Source of the DNA: Planctomycetota bacterium
Lineage (GTDB): Bacteria > Planctomycetota > Planctomycetia > Pirellulales > Pirellulaceae
Direction: 5' to 3'
DNA length: 64,000 nt
NCBI GenBank assembly: GCA_016872775.1
Contig: VGZA01000020.1
Location: 1 to 64,000, forward strand
Shown piece after piece: positions 9,270 to 17,932 of the stretch. Both the position numbers and the translations under genes were made by a program. Position 1 is the first letter of the stretch. Every line of letters starts with the position of its first letter. Under the pieces are notes generated by a model that saw nothing but the letters and a program-made list of their open reading frames with translations, ran no database searches and was not told where the DNA came from.

Positions 9270-9299
9270 TTGACGATCGCGGTGGCTCACCGCTAAACT
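9270..9299 (+). promoter_or_regulatory. candidate sigma70-like promoter before tkt
   Basis: TTGACG at 9270-9275 and TAAACT at 9294-9299 are separated by 18 bases, in a 245-base spacer that holds no gene and 47 bases before the tkt start. The -10 match is weak. The spacer also carries a direct repeat of CTTGATGTCGAA around 9155-9180. Confidence 0.25.
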
Positions 9300-9345
9300 C
9301 GTCGCTGATTTGGTACCTTGGGGCGGCAGTAAGGAAAGTGCGGGC

Positions 9346-11385
9346 ATGAGCATCGAGCAGCTTGCGATAAATACGATTCGCACACTTTCGATGGACGGAG
9401 TGCAGAAGGCCAACAGCGGTCATCCCGGCACACCGATGGCGTTAGCGCCTGTTGTCTATCAGCTCTGGCAGGAATTCATGCGCTATGATCCGTGCCACCC
9501 GAACTGGCCGGCGCGCGACCGGTTCGTGCTTTCGTGTGGCCACGCCAGCATGCTGCTCTTTTCGGTCCTGCATCTGGCCGGAATACGCAAGTCGGACGGG
9601 GCCGAATCGTTGGCGATCACGCTGGAAGATTTGAAGAATTTCCGGCAGCTTCACAGTCCGTGCGCCGGGCATCCGGAGTATCGCGAAGCGGCGGGGATCG
9701 AGGTGACGACCGGACCGCTGGGCCAGGGGATTGCGACGAGTGTCGGGATGGCGATCGGCGCGAAATGGATGGCGGCGCGCTACGATCGGCCGGGGTACGA
9801 GATGTTCGAGTTCGACGTTTTCGCGCTCTGCAGCGACGGCGACCTGATGGAAGGTGTGGGATGCGAAGCGGCATCGATTGCCGGACATTTGAAACTCTCG
9901 AATCTCTGCTGGATCTACGACGATAATCGGATCACGATTGAAGGCGAAACCGAGCTGGCGTTCAGCGAGGATGTGGGGCGTCGCTTTGAAGGTTTGGGAT
10001 GGAATGTGGTGCACGTCGCGGACGCAAATGACCTGACGGCGCTCGCTGAAGGTTTTCGCGCGTTCCTGAACACGACCGATCGTCCGACCCTGATCATTGT
10101 GCGCAGCGTGATCGGTTATGGATCGCCCAACAAAGCCAACACGCATGGTGCGCACGGAGCGCCGCTGGGCGAGGAGGAAGTGCGCAAGACGAAGCAGGTC
10201 TACGGATGGCCGGCGGACGCGAACTTCCTCGTTCCGGACGAGGTCCGGGCGCATTTCGCCGCGGGGATCGGTAAACGAGGCGGCGCGATTCGAGCCGGCT
10301 GGGTGGAGCGATTTGCCGCGTATACGTCGCATTACCCGGAACTGTCGGCCGAACTGCAGGCGATCTGGAGCGGCCAGCGGCCGATGAACTGGGAACACGG
10401 TATTCCGACATTTCCGGCCGACGCCAAGGGGCTGGCGACTCGCGTCTCCTCCGGCAAAGTGATTAATAGTCTCGCTCGAAGTTTTCCCTGGTTCCTCGGC
10501 GGCTCCGCCGACCTCGCCCCCTCCACGATGACATTGATCGAAGCGCCCGAGGCAGGCCACTTCAGCGGCGAACACTATTCGGGACGGAATTTCCACTTTG
10601 GGATCCGCGAACACGGAATGGCGGCGGCGTGCAACGGCATGGCGCTGGTCGGATTACGACCCTATGGCGCGACGTTTTTCGTCTTCAGCGACTATCTCCG
10701 TCCCGCGATGCGCCTCAGCGCATTGATGCGGCTTGGAGTGACCTATGTCTTCACCCATGATTCGATCGGACTGGGGGAAGATGGTCCGACGCATCAGCCG
10801 GTCGAGCATCTCGCGGCGTGCCGGGCGATCCCCGGACTGATCGTCGCCCGGCCTGGAGACGCCAATGAGGTTTCCGAGATCTACCGCGCCGTATTGTCGA
10901 TCCACGATCGGCCGTCCGCGCTGGTACTGAGCCGTCAGAATGTTCCGACGTTGGATCGAACGCGCTATGCGCCTGCCACGGGTGCAGCCCAAGGAGCCTA
11001 TGTGCTGGCGGAGACCTCGTCCAATCCGCGGGCGATCTTGATCGGAACGGGCAGTGAGCTGGCGATCTGCGTGGCGGCGTACGAGTCGCTGGCGGTGGCG
11101 GGAATGGCTGTTCGCCTGGTGAGCATGCCCTCGTGGGAGTTGTTCGAACTTCAGCCGGCCGAGTACCGGGCCCAGGTATTGCCCGCGGGGATCACGGCGC
11201 GGGTCGCTGTCGAGGCCGGAATCCAACAAGGATGGGAACGGTACTTGGGTCCGCAGGGACGTTTTGTCGGCATGTCGACCTTCGGAGCGTCGGCACCCGC
11301 CGGCGTACTCTACAAGCACTTTGGGTTGACCGCGGAACGCGTCGCGGCCGAAGTGAAGGCGGCATTGGAATTAAGTTCCAATTGA
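9346..11385 (+). CDS. tkt: transketolase
   Basis: Transketolase moves two-carbon ketol units between sugar phosphates in the non-oxidative pentose phosphate pathway, using thiamine diphosphate and a divalent metal. The 679-residue length fits the family. The N-terminal block ANSGHPGTPMALAP, the ThDP site SDGDLMEGVGCEAASIAG (about 163-180) ending in the metal ligand region YDDN, and the pyrimidine-domain glutamate in HFGIREHGMAAA are all present. So is the phosphate-site segment THDSIGLGEDGPTHQPVEH. ATG 9346 follows AAGGAAAG. A secreted-protein gene follows 25 bases after the stop. Confidence 0.97.
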   Translation: MSIEQLAINTIRTLSMDGVQKANSGHPGTPMALAPVVYQLWQEFMRYDPCHPNWPARDRFVLSCGHASMLLFSVLHLAGIRKSDGAESLAITLEDLKNFRQLHSPCAGHPEYREAAGIEVTTGPLGQGIATSVGMAIGAKWMAARYDRPGYEMFEFDVFALCSDGDLMEGVGCEAASIAGHLKLSNLCWIYDDNRITIEGETELAFSEDVGRRFEGLGWNVVHVADANDLTALAEGFRAFLNTTDRPTLIIVRSVIGYGSPNKANTHGAHGAPLGEEEVRKTKQVYGWPADANFLVPDEVRAHFAAGIGKRGGAIRAGWVERFAAYTSHYPELSAELQAIWSGQRPMNWEHGIPTFPADAKGLATRVSSGKVINSLARSFPWFLGGSADLAPSTMTLIEAPEAGHFSGEHYSGRNFHFGIREHGMAAACNGMALVGLRPYGATFFVFSDYLRPAMRLSALMRLGVTYVFTHDSIGLGEDGPTHQPVEHLAACRAIPGLIVARPGDANEVSEIYRAVLSIHDRPSALVLSRQNVPTLDRTRYAPATGAAQGAYVLAETSSNPRAILIGTGSELAICVAAYESLAVAGMAVRLVSMPSWELFELQPAEYRAQVLPAGITARVAVEAGIQQGWERYLGPQGRFVGMSTFGASAPAGVLYKHFGLTAERVAAEVKAALELSSN

Positions 11386-11410
11386 TCTCAACCATTCAAA
11401 GGAGCCTGGC

Positions 11411-11923
11411 ATGCGACTTCAATACGGACGGCTCGTTGGAAGCTTCCTGCTTGTCTGCGCGCTGATCGTCCCATCCAGCACGAGCGCCGACCAACCGGCG
11501 CAGGGAGCCCCCGCCGCCGCGACGTCGAAACCGCCGCGCGACCGGCAGGAACTCTATAAGGAACTCGCCGAGAAACTGCACCGCGTCAAGCTGACCGGCA
11601 ACTTCACCATTCATGGCAAGGACGGCCCGCTGGTGAAAGAGGAGTACTATATTCTCAGCGCGAAGAAGCTTGATCAGGGCGAGATGTGGCTGCTGAACGC
11701 ACGGATCAAGTACGGCGATCACGATCTTACCGTGCCGCTGCCGTTGGAGATCCAATGGGCTGCGGAGACGCCCGTGATTACGCTCGATAAACTCACCATT
11801 CCCGGCCTGGGAACATTTGGCGCGCGCGTCCTGTTTCACGAAAAATCGTATGCCGGAACCTGGTCGCACGACAAAGTCGGCGGGCACCTATTCGGCACTT
11901 TCGAGAAAATGAAGGATGAATAA
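11411..11923 (+). CDS. small secreted protein of unknown function
   Basis: A 170-residue protein with a clear signal peptide (hydrophobic core about residues 9-22, cleavage near TSADQ) and a Pro/Ala-rich linker. The mature domain has repeated charged-hydrophobic alternation suggesting beta strands (TGNFTIHGKDG, EEYYILSAKKL, GEMWLLNARIKYG). No catalytic motif is visible. A strong ribosome-binding site (AAAGGAG) precedes ATG 11411. Its position 25 bases after tkt suggests read-through, but nothing links the functions. Confidence 0.75.
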   Translation: MRLQYGRLVGSFLLVCALIVPSSTSADQPAQGAPAAATSKPPRDRQELYKELAEKLHRVKLTGNFTIHGKDGPLVKEEYYILSAKKLDQGEMWLLNARIKYGDHDLTVPLPLEIQWAAETPVITLDKLTIPGLGTFGARVLFHEKSYAGTWSHDKVGGHLFGTFEKMKDE

Positions 11924-11928
11924 CCGGC

Positions 11929-11943
11929 GACTTGGCCCAAGTC
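11929..11943. terminator. short hairpin between convergent genes
   Basis: GACTTG-GCC-CAAGTC forms a 6-bp stem in the 46-base gap between the secreted-protein gene and the converging glycosyltransferase gene. TTGT follows on the plus strand. It is a plausible but weak bidirectional terminator. Confidence 0.35.
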
Positions 11944-11969
11944 TTGTCCGGCCGATTCCATCGAAATGG

Positions 11970-13139
11970 TTACACGCGATTGGCGCGCAGTTCGCGTAAC
12001 GCGTAGTGCGTGTCGCGCCAGCGGATCCCGCCGCTGCGCAGGGCAATCAGCATCGAACGCCACTGGATCCAGATCATCGTCGCGGCGGCGAATGGTAAAG
12101 CGAGCGAGCGCCAAGGCGACATCCGTTGCAGGTTCGCCGTTTGAGCTACCAGCGAAAGCAAGATGGCAATCGACCCCAAATTCAGCCACCAGGCGACGCC
12201 GCTGTAGATCCCAACTGCTAGAAACGGCCAGACATGCATCATGAAAACGGCCAGTGACGTCGCCGCGACCATCGCGACCTGGTATTCGGCCACCGCAAAG
12301 GTGTTCTTTTCCAGTCCCACCACCAGCTCACGAAAACTCGAATACCACTCCACGCTGATCATGCCCATCCCGTTCAGGCACTCGGCGCGGCCGCCACACC
12401 GCTTAAGCACTTTCGCCAGCTTCAGATCGTCGTCCGGCCGCATCGCGAGCGCGGCGTGCCCGCCCGCCGCGCGATAATGTTCACGACGAACCAGGTTGAA
12501 AGCGCCGATTCCCAGATGAGTGCTGCTGCGCTGATCGCGTACCTTCCACGGGCGCAGATATGCGTAAAAATAGAAAGCGAAGCAGACCACAAACGATTGC
12601 AGGAACCAGCCCGGCATGCACGTGTCAGGAGCCATCGTCAAGTGATCCAGGCGGTTTCGCAACGCGAACGGAATCGCACGCCGCAACACGGTGGGCTCGA
12701 AAACCACATCGGCATCCGTGAACAACAGCCATTCACCCCGCGATCGATCCGCCCCGTACTGCATCGCATGATTCTTGCCCAGCCATCCTTGGGGAAGCTG
12801 CTCGATCGATACGATATTCAGTCGAGGATCGAACGCCTTCATCCGCGCCAGGATCGCGCCGGTGCCGTCCGTGGACCGGTCGTTGACGACGGTGATTTCC
12901 AAACGCGGATAGTCGAGTCGCAGCAGGGACCGCAGCGCCTGTTCGATCTGCCGTTCTTCATTCCGCGCCGGCACGATGACCGACACCATCGGCAGTTCCT
13001 TTCCCCATTGCGGCGGTTGCTGCTGCAGGTTATCGATTCTGCGGATCCCGAATTGAAAATCGAGGCCGATTACCGTGGCGACGACTAGTGTGCAGGCGGC
13101 GATGACGATCAAGCTGATAGAGATCATTGGTATTCCCAT
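11970..13139 (-). CDS. membrane glycosyltransferase, family 2
   Basis: A 389-residue inverting GT-A fold enzyme tethered to the membrane by an N-terminal helix (about 5-24), with further helices near the C-terminus (about 285-370). The nucleotide-sugar half shows VSVIVPARNEERQIEQAL, VVNDRSTDGTG and the metal-binding FTDADVVF. The acceptor half has GIGAFNLVRREHYRAAGGH and the acidic MRPDDDLKL. The topology is that of CESA-like processive or membrane-lipid GT2 enzymes. The donor and acceptor are unknown. I kept the start at 13139; an ATG four codons in (13127) is equally possible. A 170-base divergent spacer separates it from the ABC ATPase gene. Confidence 0.88.
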   Translation of the reverse strand: MGIPMISISLIVIAACTLVVATVIGLDFQFGIRRIDNLQQQPPQWGKELPMVSVIVPARNEERQIEQALRSLLRLDYPRLEITVVNDRSTDGTGAILARMKAFDPRLNIVSIEQLPQGWLGKNHAMQYGADRSRGEWLLFTDADVVFEPTVLRRAIPFALRNRLDHLTMAPDTCMPGWFLQSFVVCFAFYFYAYLRPWKVRDQRSSTHLGIGAFNLVRREHYRAAGGHAALAMRPDDDLKLAKVLKRCGGRAECLNGMGMISVEWYSSFRELVVGLEKNTFAVAEYQVAMVAATSLAVFMMHVWPFLAVGIYSGVAWWLNLGSIAILLSLVAQTANLQRMSPWRSLALPFAAATMIWIQWRSMLIALRSGGIRWRDTHYALRELRANRV

Positions 13140-13309
13140 GCACCGGATATCGCCAATTCACGCTCGCAGCAGCGCCGGAACGCTCCACGTAGCCCACCTA
13201 TTTATCCCATTTTGACAATGCAGGGCCTTTTCAACCGGCCAGGGATGGCGGATAGTGGTACGGACCCCTTCAAGGTTCGCAGATTGTATCACGAGGTTAC
13301 CGGCATCAC

Positions 13310-14032
13310 ATGCACGTATTGCAAGCACGCGATCTGAGAAAGACGTTCGGCGAGGGGGAAGCCGCCGTAGAAGCACTCAAGGGAGTGAATTTTGGGGTTC
13401 GAACGGGCGAGATGGTGGCGATCATGGGTCGCTCAGGCTCGGGCAAGAGTACGCTCCTGACCTTGCTTGGCGGTGTGGATGTGCCGACGTCGGGCCAGGT
13501 GATGTTGGAAGGCAAGGATCTAGCGACGATGGACGACACGGCCCGGACTCTGATTCGGCGCCGTCGCATTGGCTTTGTGTTCCAGTCGTTCAATCTGCTG
13601 CCGATCTTGTCGGCGGAGGAGAACGTGGCCTTGCCGCTGGAACTGGACGGAGTGCCGGCGCTCGAAGCGCGGAAGCGGGCCGTCGAGGTATTGGAGTCGG
13701 TGGGCCTTTTTTCGCGACGCGGGCATTTGCCGAGCAAGATGTCGGGGGGCGAGCAGCAGCGGGTGGCCATTGCGCGGGCGCTGGTGATTCGGCCGGCGAT
13801 TCTGCTGGCGGATGAGCCGACAGGCAACCTCGATTCGGTGAATGGGCAGCGTGTGACGGCCATGTTGCGGAAGCTGGTCGAGGAACAGGGGCAGACGATC
13901 GTGCTGGTGACTCACGATCCAGGAATGGCGGCCCAGGCTGACCGGATCATCCATCTGGCGGACGGGTATGTCGATCGCGAAGAGACGTCTCTGTCGGCGA
14001 ATGAAGCTTCGAGTTTCGTGGCGGAGCGGTAG
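13310..14032 (+). CDS. ABC transporter ATPase, LolD/MacB type
   Basis: A 240-residue ATPase subunit that powers an FtsX-type permease. Walker A GRSGSGKSTLL is at about 40-50, the Q-loop is in IGFVFQSFNLLP, the signature is MSGGEQQRVAIARAL, and Walker B with the catalytic glutamate is ILLADEPTGNLDS, followed by the H-loop VTHD. The NLL(P) Q-loop and the short length match the MacB/LolD/FtsE group, which work as mechanotransmitters on lipoproteins, peptides or the division machinery. The cognate permease starts 4 bases after its stop. Confidence 0.93.
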   Translation: MHVLQARDLRKTFGEGEAAVEALKGVNFGVRTGEMVAIMGRSGSGKSTLLTLLGGVDVPTSGQVMLEGKDLATMDDTARTLIRRRRIGFVFQSFNLLPILSAEENVALPLELDGVPALEARKRAVEVLESVGLFSRRGHLPSKMSGGEQQRVAIARALVIRPAILLADEPTGNLDSVNGQRVTAMLRKLVEEQGQTIVLVTHDPGMAAQADRIIHLADGYVDREETSLSANEASSFVAER

Positions 14033-14036
14033 CCCG

Positions 14037-16682
14037 ATGAGTTTGAAGACATTTCGGCGTCGGGCGGTCTTCCAGCGCCCTGGCCGTGCATTTCTGACGG
14101 TTGCCAGCATCGTGATCGGTGTGGGAGCAACGGTGGCGATCACGCTGGTCGCCAACACGTCGCGCGATGCCTACAAGCAGATGTTCGCGACGGTGATCGG
14201 GAAGGCACAGCTGGAGGTGGTTTCCGCGGACATCGGCGGATTCGATGGCGGAATTCAAGCCGAGATCGAGTCGATCGCGGGTGTTAAAGCGGCCGTGCCG
14301 TTGCTCAAGCAATACAGCGTGCTCTATCTCGGGTCGGGTCGGCGCGATGCGGAGGATTCGGACGACGAGGACCGTGAACAGGACCGGGAAGAGGTTGACG
14401 GCGGTCGAGATCGTAGCGGCGGCGAAGACGGCGATGAAGCGCGCGATTCTTCGTCGCCTGCGTCCAATCGGGTTCGGCTGCAATTGCTGGGAATCGATCC
14501 GGAGCGGGACCGTCTGGTGCGTGATTACGCGGCCAAGGAAGGGCGGGCGATCCAGTCGGGCGACGAAGCGATGATTGACGCCGGGTTTGCCGAGAGTTTA
14601 GGGATCAAAGTCGGGCAGGAAGTGCGTTTGATGACGCATTCCGGGATCAAGAACTTTACGGTCACCGGACTCTGGGAGCCGAAGGGTGGCAACACGATTA
14701 CCCAGGCCGGTCTGGTCTACATTCCGATCGCGCAGGCCCACAAATATTACCGGTACCGAACGCGGAATCATGTCGACTCGATTCAATTGGTCTTGGATTC
14801 GGGCGTCAAGACGGAGCAGGTTCGCGAGGAGGTGGCGAAGCTGTTGCCGCAAGGACTGCAGGTGCGTCCACCGGTCTCGGAAACGCAGTTGATGAAAGAG
14901 ACGTTGTTTGCGACGGAGGAAGGGCTGCACCTGGCGACTTTGTTCTGTGTACTGCTGGCCTGCTTCATCATTCTCAATACGTTTTTCATGAATGTAAGCG
15001 AACGGCGGAGGCAGCTGGCGATACTTCGCGCGATTGGCGCGTCGCGTGGGCAGGTGATCGGCGCGATTATTGTCGAGAGTCTGGCGATGGGACTTGTGGG
15101 AACCGGTCTGGGGGTCTTGAGCGGTATTGGACTGGCATCGGTGGCGAATCGGATCATTACGAGTGTCTTCGAGGTTCCGCTGCCGGCGATGGAGTTGACT
15201 TGGGTTCCTTTTGTTTTGGCGCCATTGATTGGGTTCGGGATGTCGTTTCTGGGGGCGGTTGTTCCGGCCTGGCACGCCGGCACGATTTCGCCGCTGGAGG
15301 GGCTGGACCGTGTGTCCCGCGCCGATCTGGCGGGCTCGTCGAGGGGTGTGCGCCTTTCGGGCGCGGCGCTGATCGGAATCGCGGCGATCGGCCTGGGCTG
15401 CGTCTATTACCAGCTGGTGCCGAACTCCACCGACAAATACTTCGGCGTGCTGCTGCTGATGGGGGCGGTGTTTCTCTACGAGGTCATCGTCGTGCCCTGT
15501 GCGCCGATAATCGTTGCGTTTCTGCGCCCGCTGGTGGGCGTCGAGGCGGAACTGGCATCGCGGCAGATCCTGCGGCATCGGGTGCGCACCAACCTGACGG
15601 CGGGCGTGGTCTTCGTCGCGGCCAGCACCGGGATCGGACTAGGCTATGCGATTCTGGATAATGTCGAGGATGTCCGGCAATGGTATCGCCAGGCGATCCG
15701 GGGCGACTTTTTCATACGAGCGATGATCCCCGATTTCAAGACGGGCGACTCGGCCGACCTGCCCGAAGCGCTGGGAGATGACCTGCGCAAAGTCCCCGGT
15801 ATTCGCACTTTGGAATCGATTTCATTCGTGGAGAATCAGATCGGAGAGCAGCAGGTGGTCGTGATCGCGCGGGAATTCTCCGATCCGCAGGAGGTGCCGT
15901 TCGACGCGATCAGCGGCGATGCCCGGCAACTGGTCGCCGAACTGATGAACGGCAAGGTCGTGATCGGCAGCGTGTTGGCCCTGCGTCAGAATCTCAAAGT
16001 CGGCGACTTCATTGAACTCCAGACGGTCGAGGGTCCACGGAAACTGGAGGTCGCCGGCATTACCAACGATTATCTGGTGGGTGGACTTTCGCTCTACATT
16101 CACCGTTCCCTGGGAGAAAAATTGCTGGGGATCACAGGTTGCGACGGATATGTCGCGTTTACCTATCCCGCGAATCGCGATGCGGTTCAGGCGGCGCTCA
16201 AGCCGATCGCCAGAAAGCATGGCGTACTGCTGCATACGGTCGGTGACATTCGCAAGATCGTCGAGGACAAAGTTCAAGGCCTGAATACTCTGCTTTGGGC
16301 CTTGGTGACGCTGATGTTCGTGGTCGCCTCGTTCGGCGTCGTGAATACGCTGACGATGAATGTCCTGGAGCAGACGCGCGAGCTGGCGATTCTGCGGATC
16401 GTGGCGATGACGCGAGCCCAGACGCGGCGGGCGGTCCTCTGTCAGGCGATGGTCATCGGGGCCGTGGGTGTGGTGCCGGGCGTGGGAGCGGGGATCTTTG
16501 TCGCCTGGTTGATTAATATTCTGATGGAGCCGAGTATCGGTCATCCGATCGGATTCGGATCGCACCCGTTCTTGGTGACCGGCGCGCTGCTGGGCGGGTT
16601 GGGCTTGACAGTTTTCGCGGCCTGGTTGCCGGCACGCCGCGCGTCCAACGTCGATGTCGTCCAGGCATTGCACTACGAATAA
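14037..16682 (+). CDS. double FtsX-domain ABC permease with acidic insert
   Basis: An 881-residue permease formed by two tandem MacB/LolC-like halves. Each half has an N-terminal helix, a large extracytoplasmic domain and a three-helix FtsX block (blocks at about 300-420 and 760-880, the latter ending VDVVQALHYE). Both blocks carry the cytoplasmic coupling motif RRQLAILRAIGASR or RELAILRIVAMTR. The first extracytoplasmic domain contains an unusual acidic, Asp/Glu/Arg-rich insert (about residues 101-144). With the adjacent ATPase it makes a complete exporter or mechanotransmission system, probably for lipoproteins or envelope lipids. The substrate is not evident. The start at 14037 follows the ATPase stop by 4 bases. 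Confidence 0.92.
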   Translation: MSLKTFRRRAVFQRPGRAFLTVASIVIGVGATVAITLVANTSRDAYKQMFATVIGKAQLEVVSADIGGFDGGIQAEIESIAGVKAAVPLLKQYSVLYLGSGRRDAEDSDDEDREQDREEVDGGRDRSGGEDGDEARDSSSPASNRVRLQLLGIDPERDRLVRDYAAKEGRAIQSGDEAMIDAGFAESLGIKVGQEVRLMTHSGIKNFTVTGLWEPKGGNTITQAGLVYIPIAQAHKYYRYRTRNHVDSIQLVLDSGVKTEQVREEVAKLLPQGLQVRPPVSETQLMKETLFATEEGLHLATLFCVLLACFIILNTFFMNVSERRRQLAILRAIGASRGQVIGAIIVESLAMGLVGTGLGVLSGIGLASVANRIITSVFEVPLPAMELTWVPFVLAPLIGFGMSFLGAVVPAWHAGTISPLEGLDRVSRADLAGSSRGVRLSGAALIGIAAIGLGCVYYQLVPNSTDKYFGVLLLMGAVFLYEVIVVPCAPIIVAFLRPLVGVEAELASRQILRHRVRTNLTAGVVFVAASTGIGLGYAILDNVEDVRQWYRQAIRGDFFIRAMIPDFKTGDSADLPEALGDDLRKVPGIRTLESISFVENQIGEQQVVVIAREFSDPQEVPFDAISGDARQLVAELMNGKVVIGSVLALRQNLKVGDFIELQTVEGPRKLEVAGITNDYLVGGLSLYIHRSLGEKLLGITGCDGYVAFTYPANRDAVQAALKPIARKHGVLLHTVGDIRKIVEDKVQGLNTLLWALVTLMFVVASFGVVNTLTMNVLEQTRELAILRIVAMTRAQTRRAVLCQAMVIGAVGVVPGVGAGIFVAWLINILMEPSIGHPIGFGSHPFLVTGALLGGLGLTVFAAWLPARRASNVDVVQALHYE

Positions 16683-16683
16683 G

Positions 16684-17043
16684 ATGAAGACCTCGACCAC
16701 GATTCTGCTGCTGGTGATCTCCAATCTGTTCATGACCTTTGCCTGGTATGGCCACCTCAAGAATCACAAAGCGTCTCCGCTTTGGATGGTGGTGCTGGCA
16801 AGCTGGGGGATTGCGTTTTTTGAGTACTGCTTTCAGGTCCCTGCGAATCGGCTGGGGGCGATTTCCGGCTTGACAACGGCCCAATTAAAGACGATTCAGG
16901 AAGTGATCACGCTGTTGGTCTTTGCCGGCTTCTCGATTTTGTACTTGCGGGAGCCGTTCCGCTGGAATTATCTGGTAGGCTTCGCATTGATCGCCGCGGG
17001 CGCCGGTTTTGTCTTCCTGAACCTGGGGCGCGGATCGGGTTGA
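16684..17043 (+). CDS. DUF486 (DMT-superfamily) membrane protein
   Basis: A 119-residue protein with four hydrophobic helices. The opening MKTSTTILLLVISNLFMTFAW followed by YGHLK, and the later LTTAQLKTIQEVITLLVF and YLREPFRWNYLVGF, are characteristic of the DUF486 family, a small relative of the drug/metabolite transporter superfamily. The transport role is not established. Its ATG sits one base after the stop of the FtsX-type permease, so it is almost certainly in the same transcript. Confidence 0.92.
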   Translation: MKTSTTILLLVISNLFMTFAWYGHLKNHKASPLWMVVLASWGIAFFEYCFQVPANRLGAISGLTTAQLKTIQEVITLLVFAGFSILYLREPFRWNYLVGFALIAAGAGFVFLNLGRGSG

Positions 17044-17071
17044 GCGGGACTCGGAAAAAGGGATCGGCGGG

Positions 17072-17881
17072 ATGGACCTGGGGATTTCCGGCAATGGTGC
17101 AGTGGTCACGGGCGGCGCCAGCGGGATTGGCCATGCGGCCGCTCGCGGACTGGCCCGGGAAGGCGTCCGCGTCGCACTCTGGGACCTGGCCGATTCGGTA
17201 ACCGAAGTGGCGCGGCAGATCGCGGCGGAGCACGGTGTCGAAGCGATCGGAGTGCAAGCCGACGTGACCGATGCCGCATCGGTGGCCACGGCCCTCCAAG
17301 CGACTCGTGCGACGCTCGGGGCGATCGACCATCTTGTGCATTCCGCCGCGATCGGCTCCGGAAAATTCGGGTTCCCCTTCACGAACCTGATTCCCGAGGA
17401 TTGGATCAGGACGTTGAACGTGAACATCCTGGGCATGGTTCAAGTCGCGCACGCCGTGGCGCCGACGATGTTGGAGCGTGGCCAGGGAACGATGGTCTTT
17501 GTCGCTTCCGTCGCGGGTCAGATCGGTTCGCAGACCGATCCACCTTATAGCGCGTCCAAGGCGGCCAATATCAACTTTGCGCAATGCATGGCCAAGGATC
17601 TCGCACCGCGTGGAATCCGCGTGAATACCGTCTGCCCCGGAATGGTGCAGACGGCGTTGAATCGGGCCGTCTGGCAGGCCTGGCACGACCACCAGCCACC
17701 GGAGAAGAGGCGCGATTACGAGGATTGGGCCGGAGAAAAGATTCGCAATTTGATCCCAATGGGGAGTTGGCAGACGGCGGAAAATATCGCGGACATGATC
17801 GTGTTCTTGTCGAGCCGTCGCTCGTGTCAGGTGACCGGACAGACGATCAATGTGGATGGCGGGTTCGTGATGCACTGGTAG
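17072..17881 (+). CDS. short-chain dehydrogenase/reductase
   Basis: A 269-residue classical SDR, NAD(P)-dependent and cytoplasmic. The cofactor motif TGGASGIG (13-20) and the strand-2 end LWDLAD suggest NAD preference because Asp follows the strand. The catalytic Ser146 (VASVAG) and Tyr159-x3-Lys163 (YSASK) are complete. The C-terminal block FLSSRRSCQVTGQTINVDGG is typical. The insert between helix F and the C-terminus (about 190-230) has a WQAWHDHQPPEKRRD segment that probably shapes the substrate pocket. The substrate is unknown. It follows the DUF486 gene by 28 bases. Confidence 0.92.
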   Translation: MDLGISGNGAVVTGGASGIGHAAARGLAREGVRVALWDLADSVTEVARQIAAEHGVEAIGVQADVTDAASVATALQATRATLGAIDHLVHSAAIGSGKFGFPFTNLIPEDWIRTLNVNILGMVQVAHAVAPTMLERGQGTMVFVASVAGQIGSQTDPPYSASKAANINFAQCMAKDLAPRGIRVNTVCPGMVQTALNRAVWQAWHDHQPPEKRRDYEDWAGEKIRNLIPMGSWQTAENIADMIVFLSSRRSCQVTGQTINVDGGFVMHW

Positions 17882-17932
17882 CGCGACGCGGGCCACAATT
17901 TCTTGCATAGTCGTTTTTTGCGGGGCGAGAAG

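Noticed and set aside
13140-13309. TTGACA at 13212 as a promoter of the ABC operon
   Set aside because: No acceptable -10 element lies at 16-18 bases downstream, so I do not call it.
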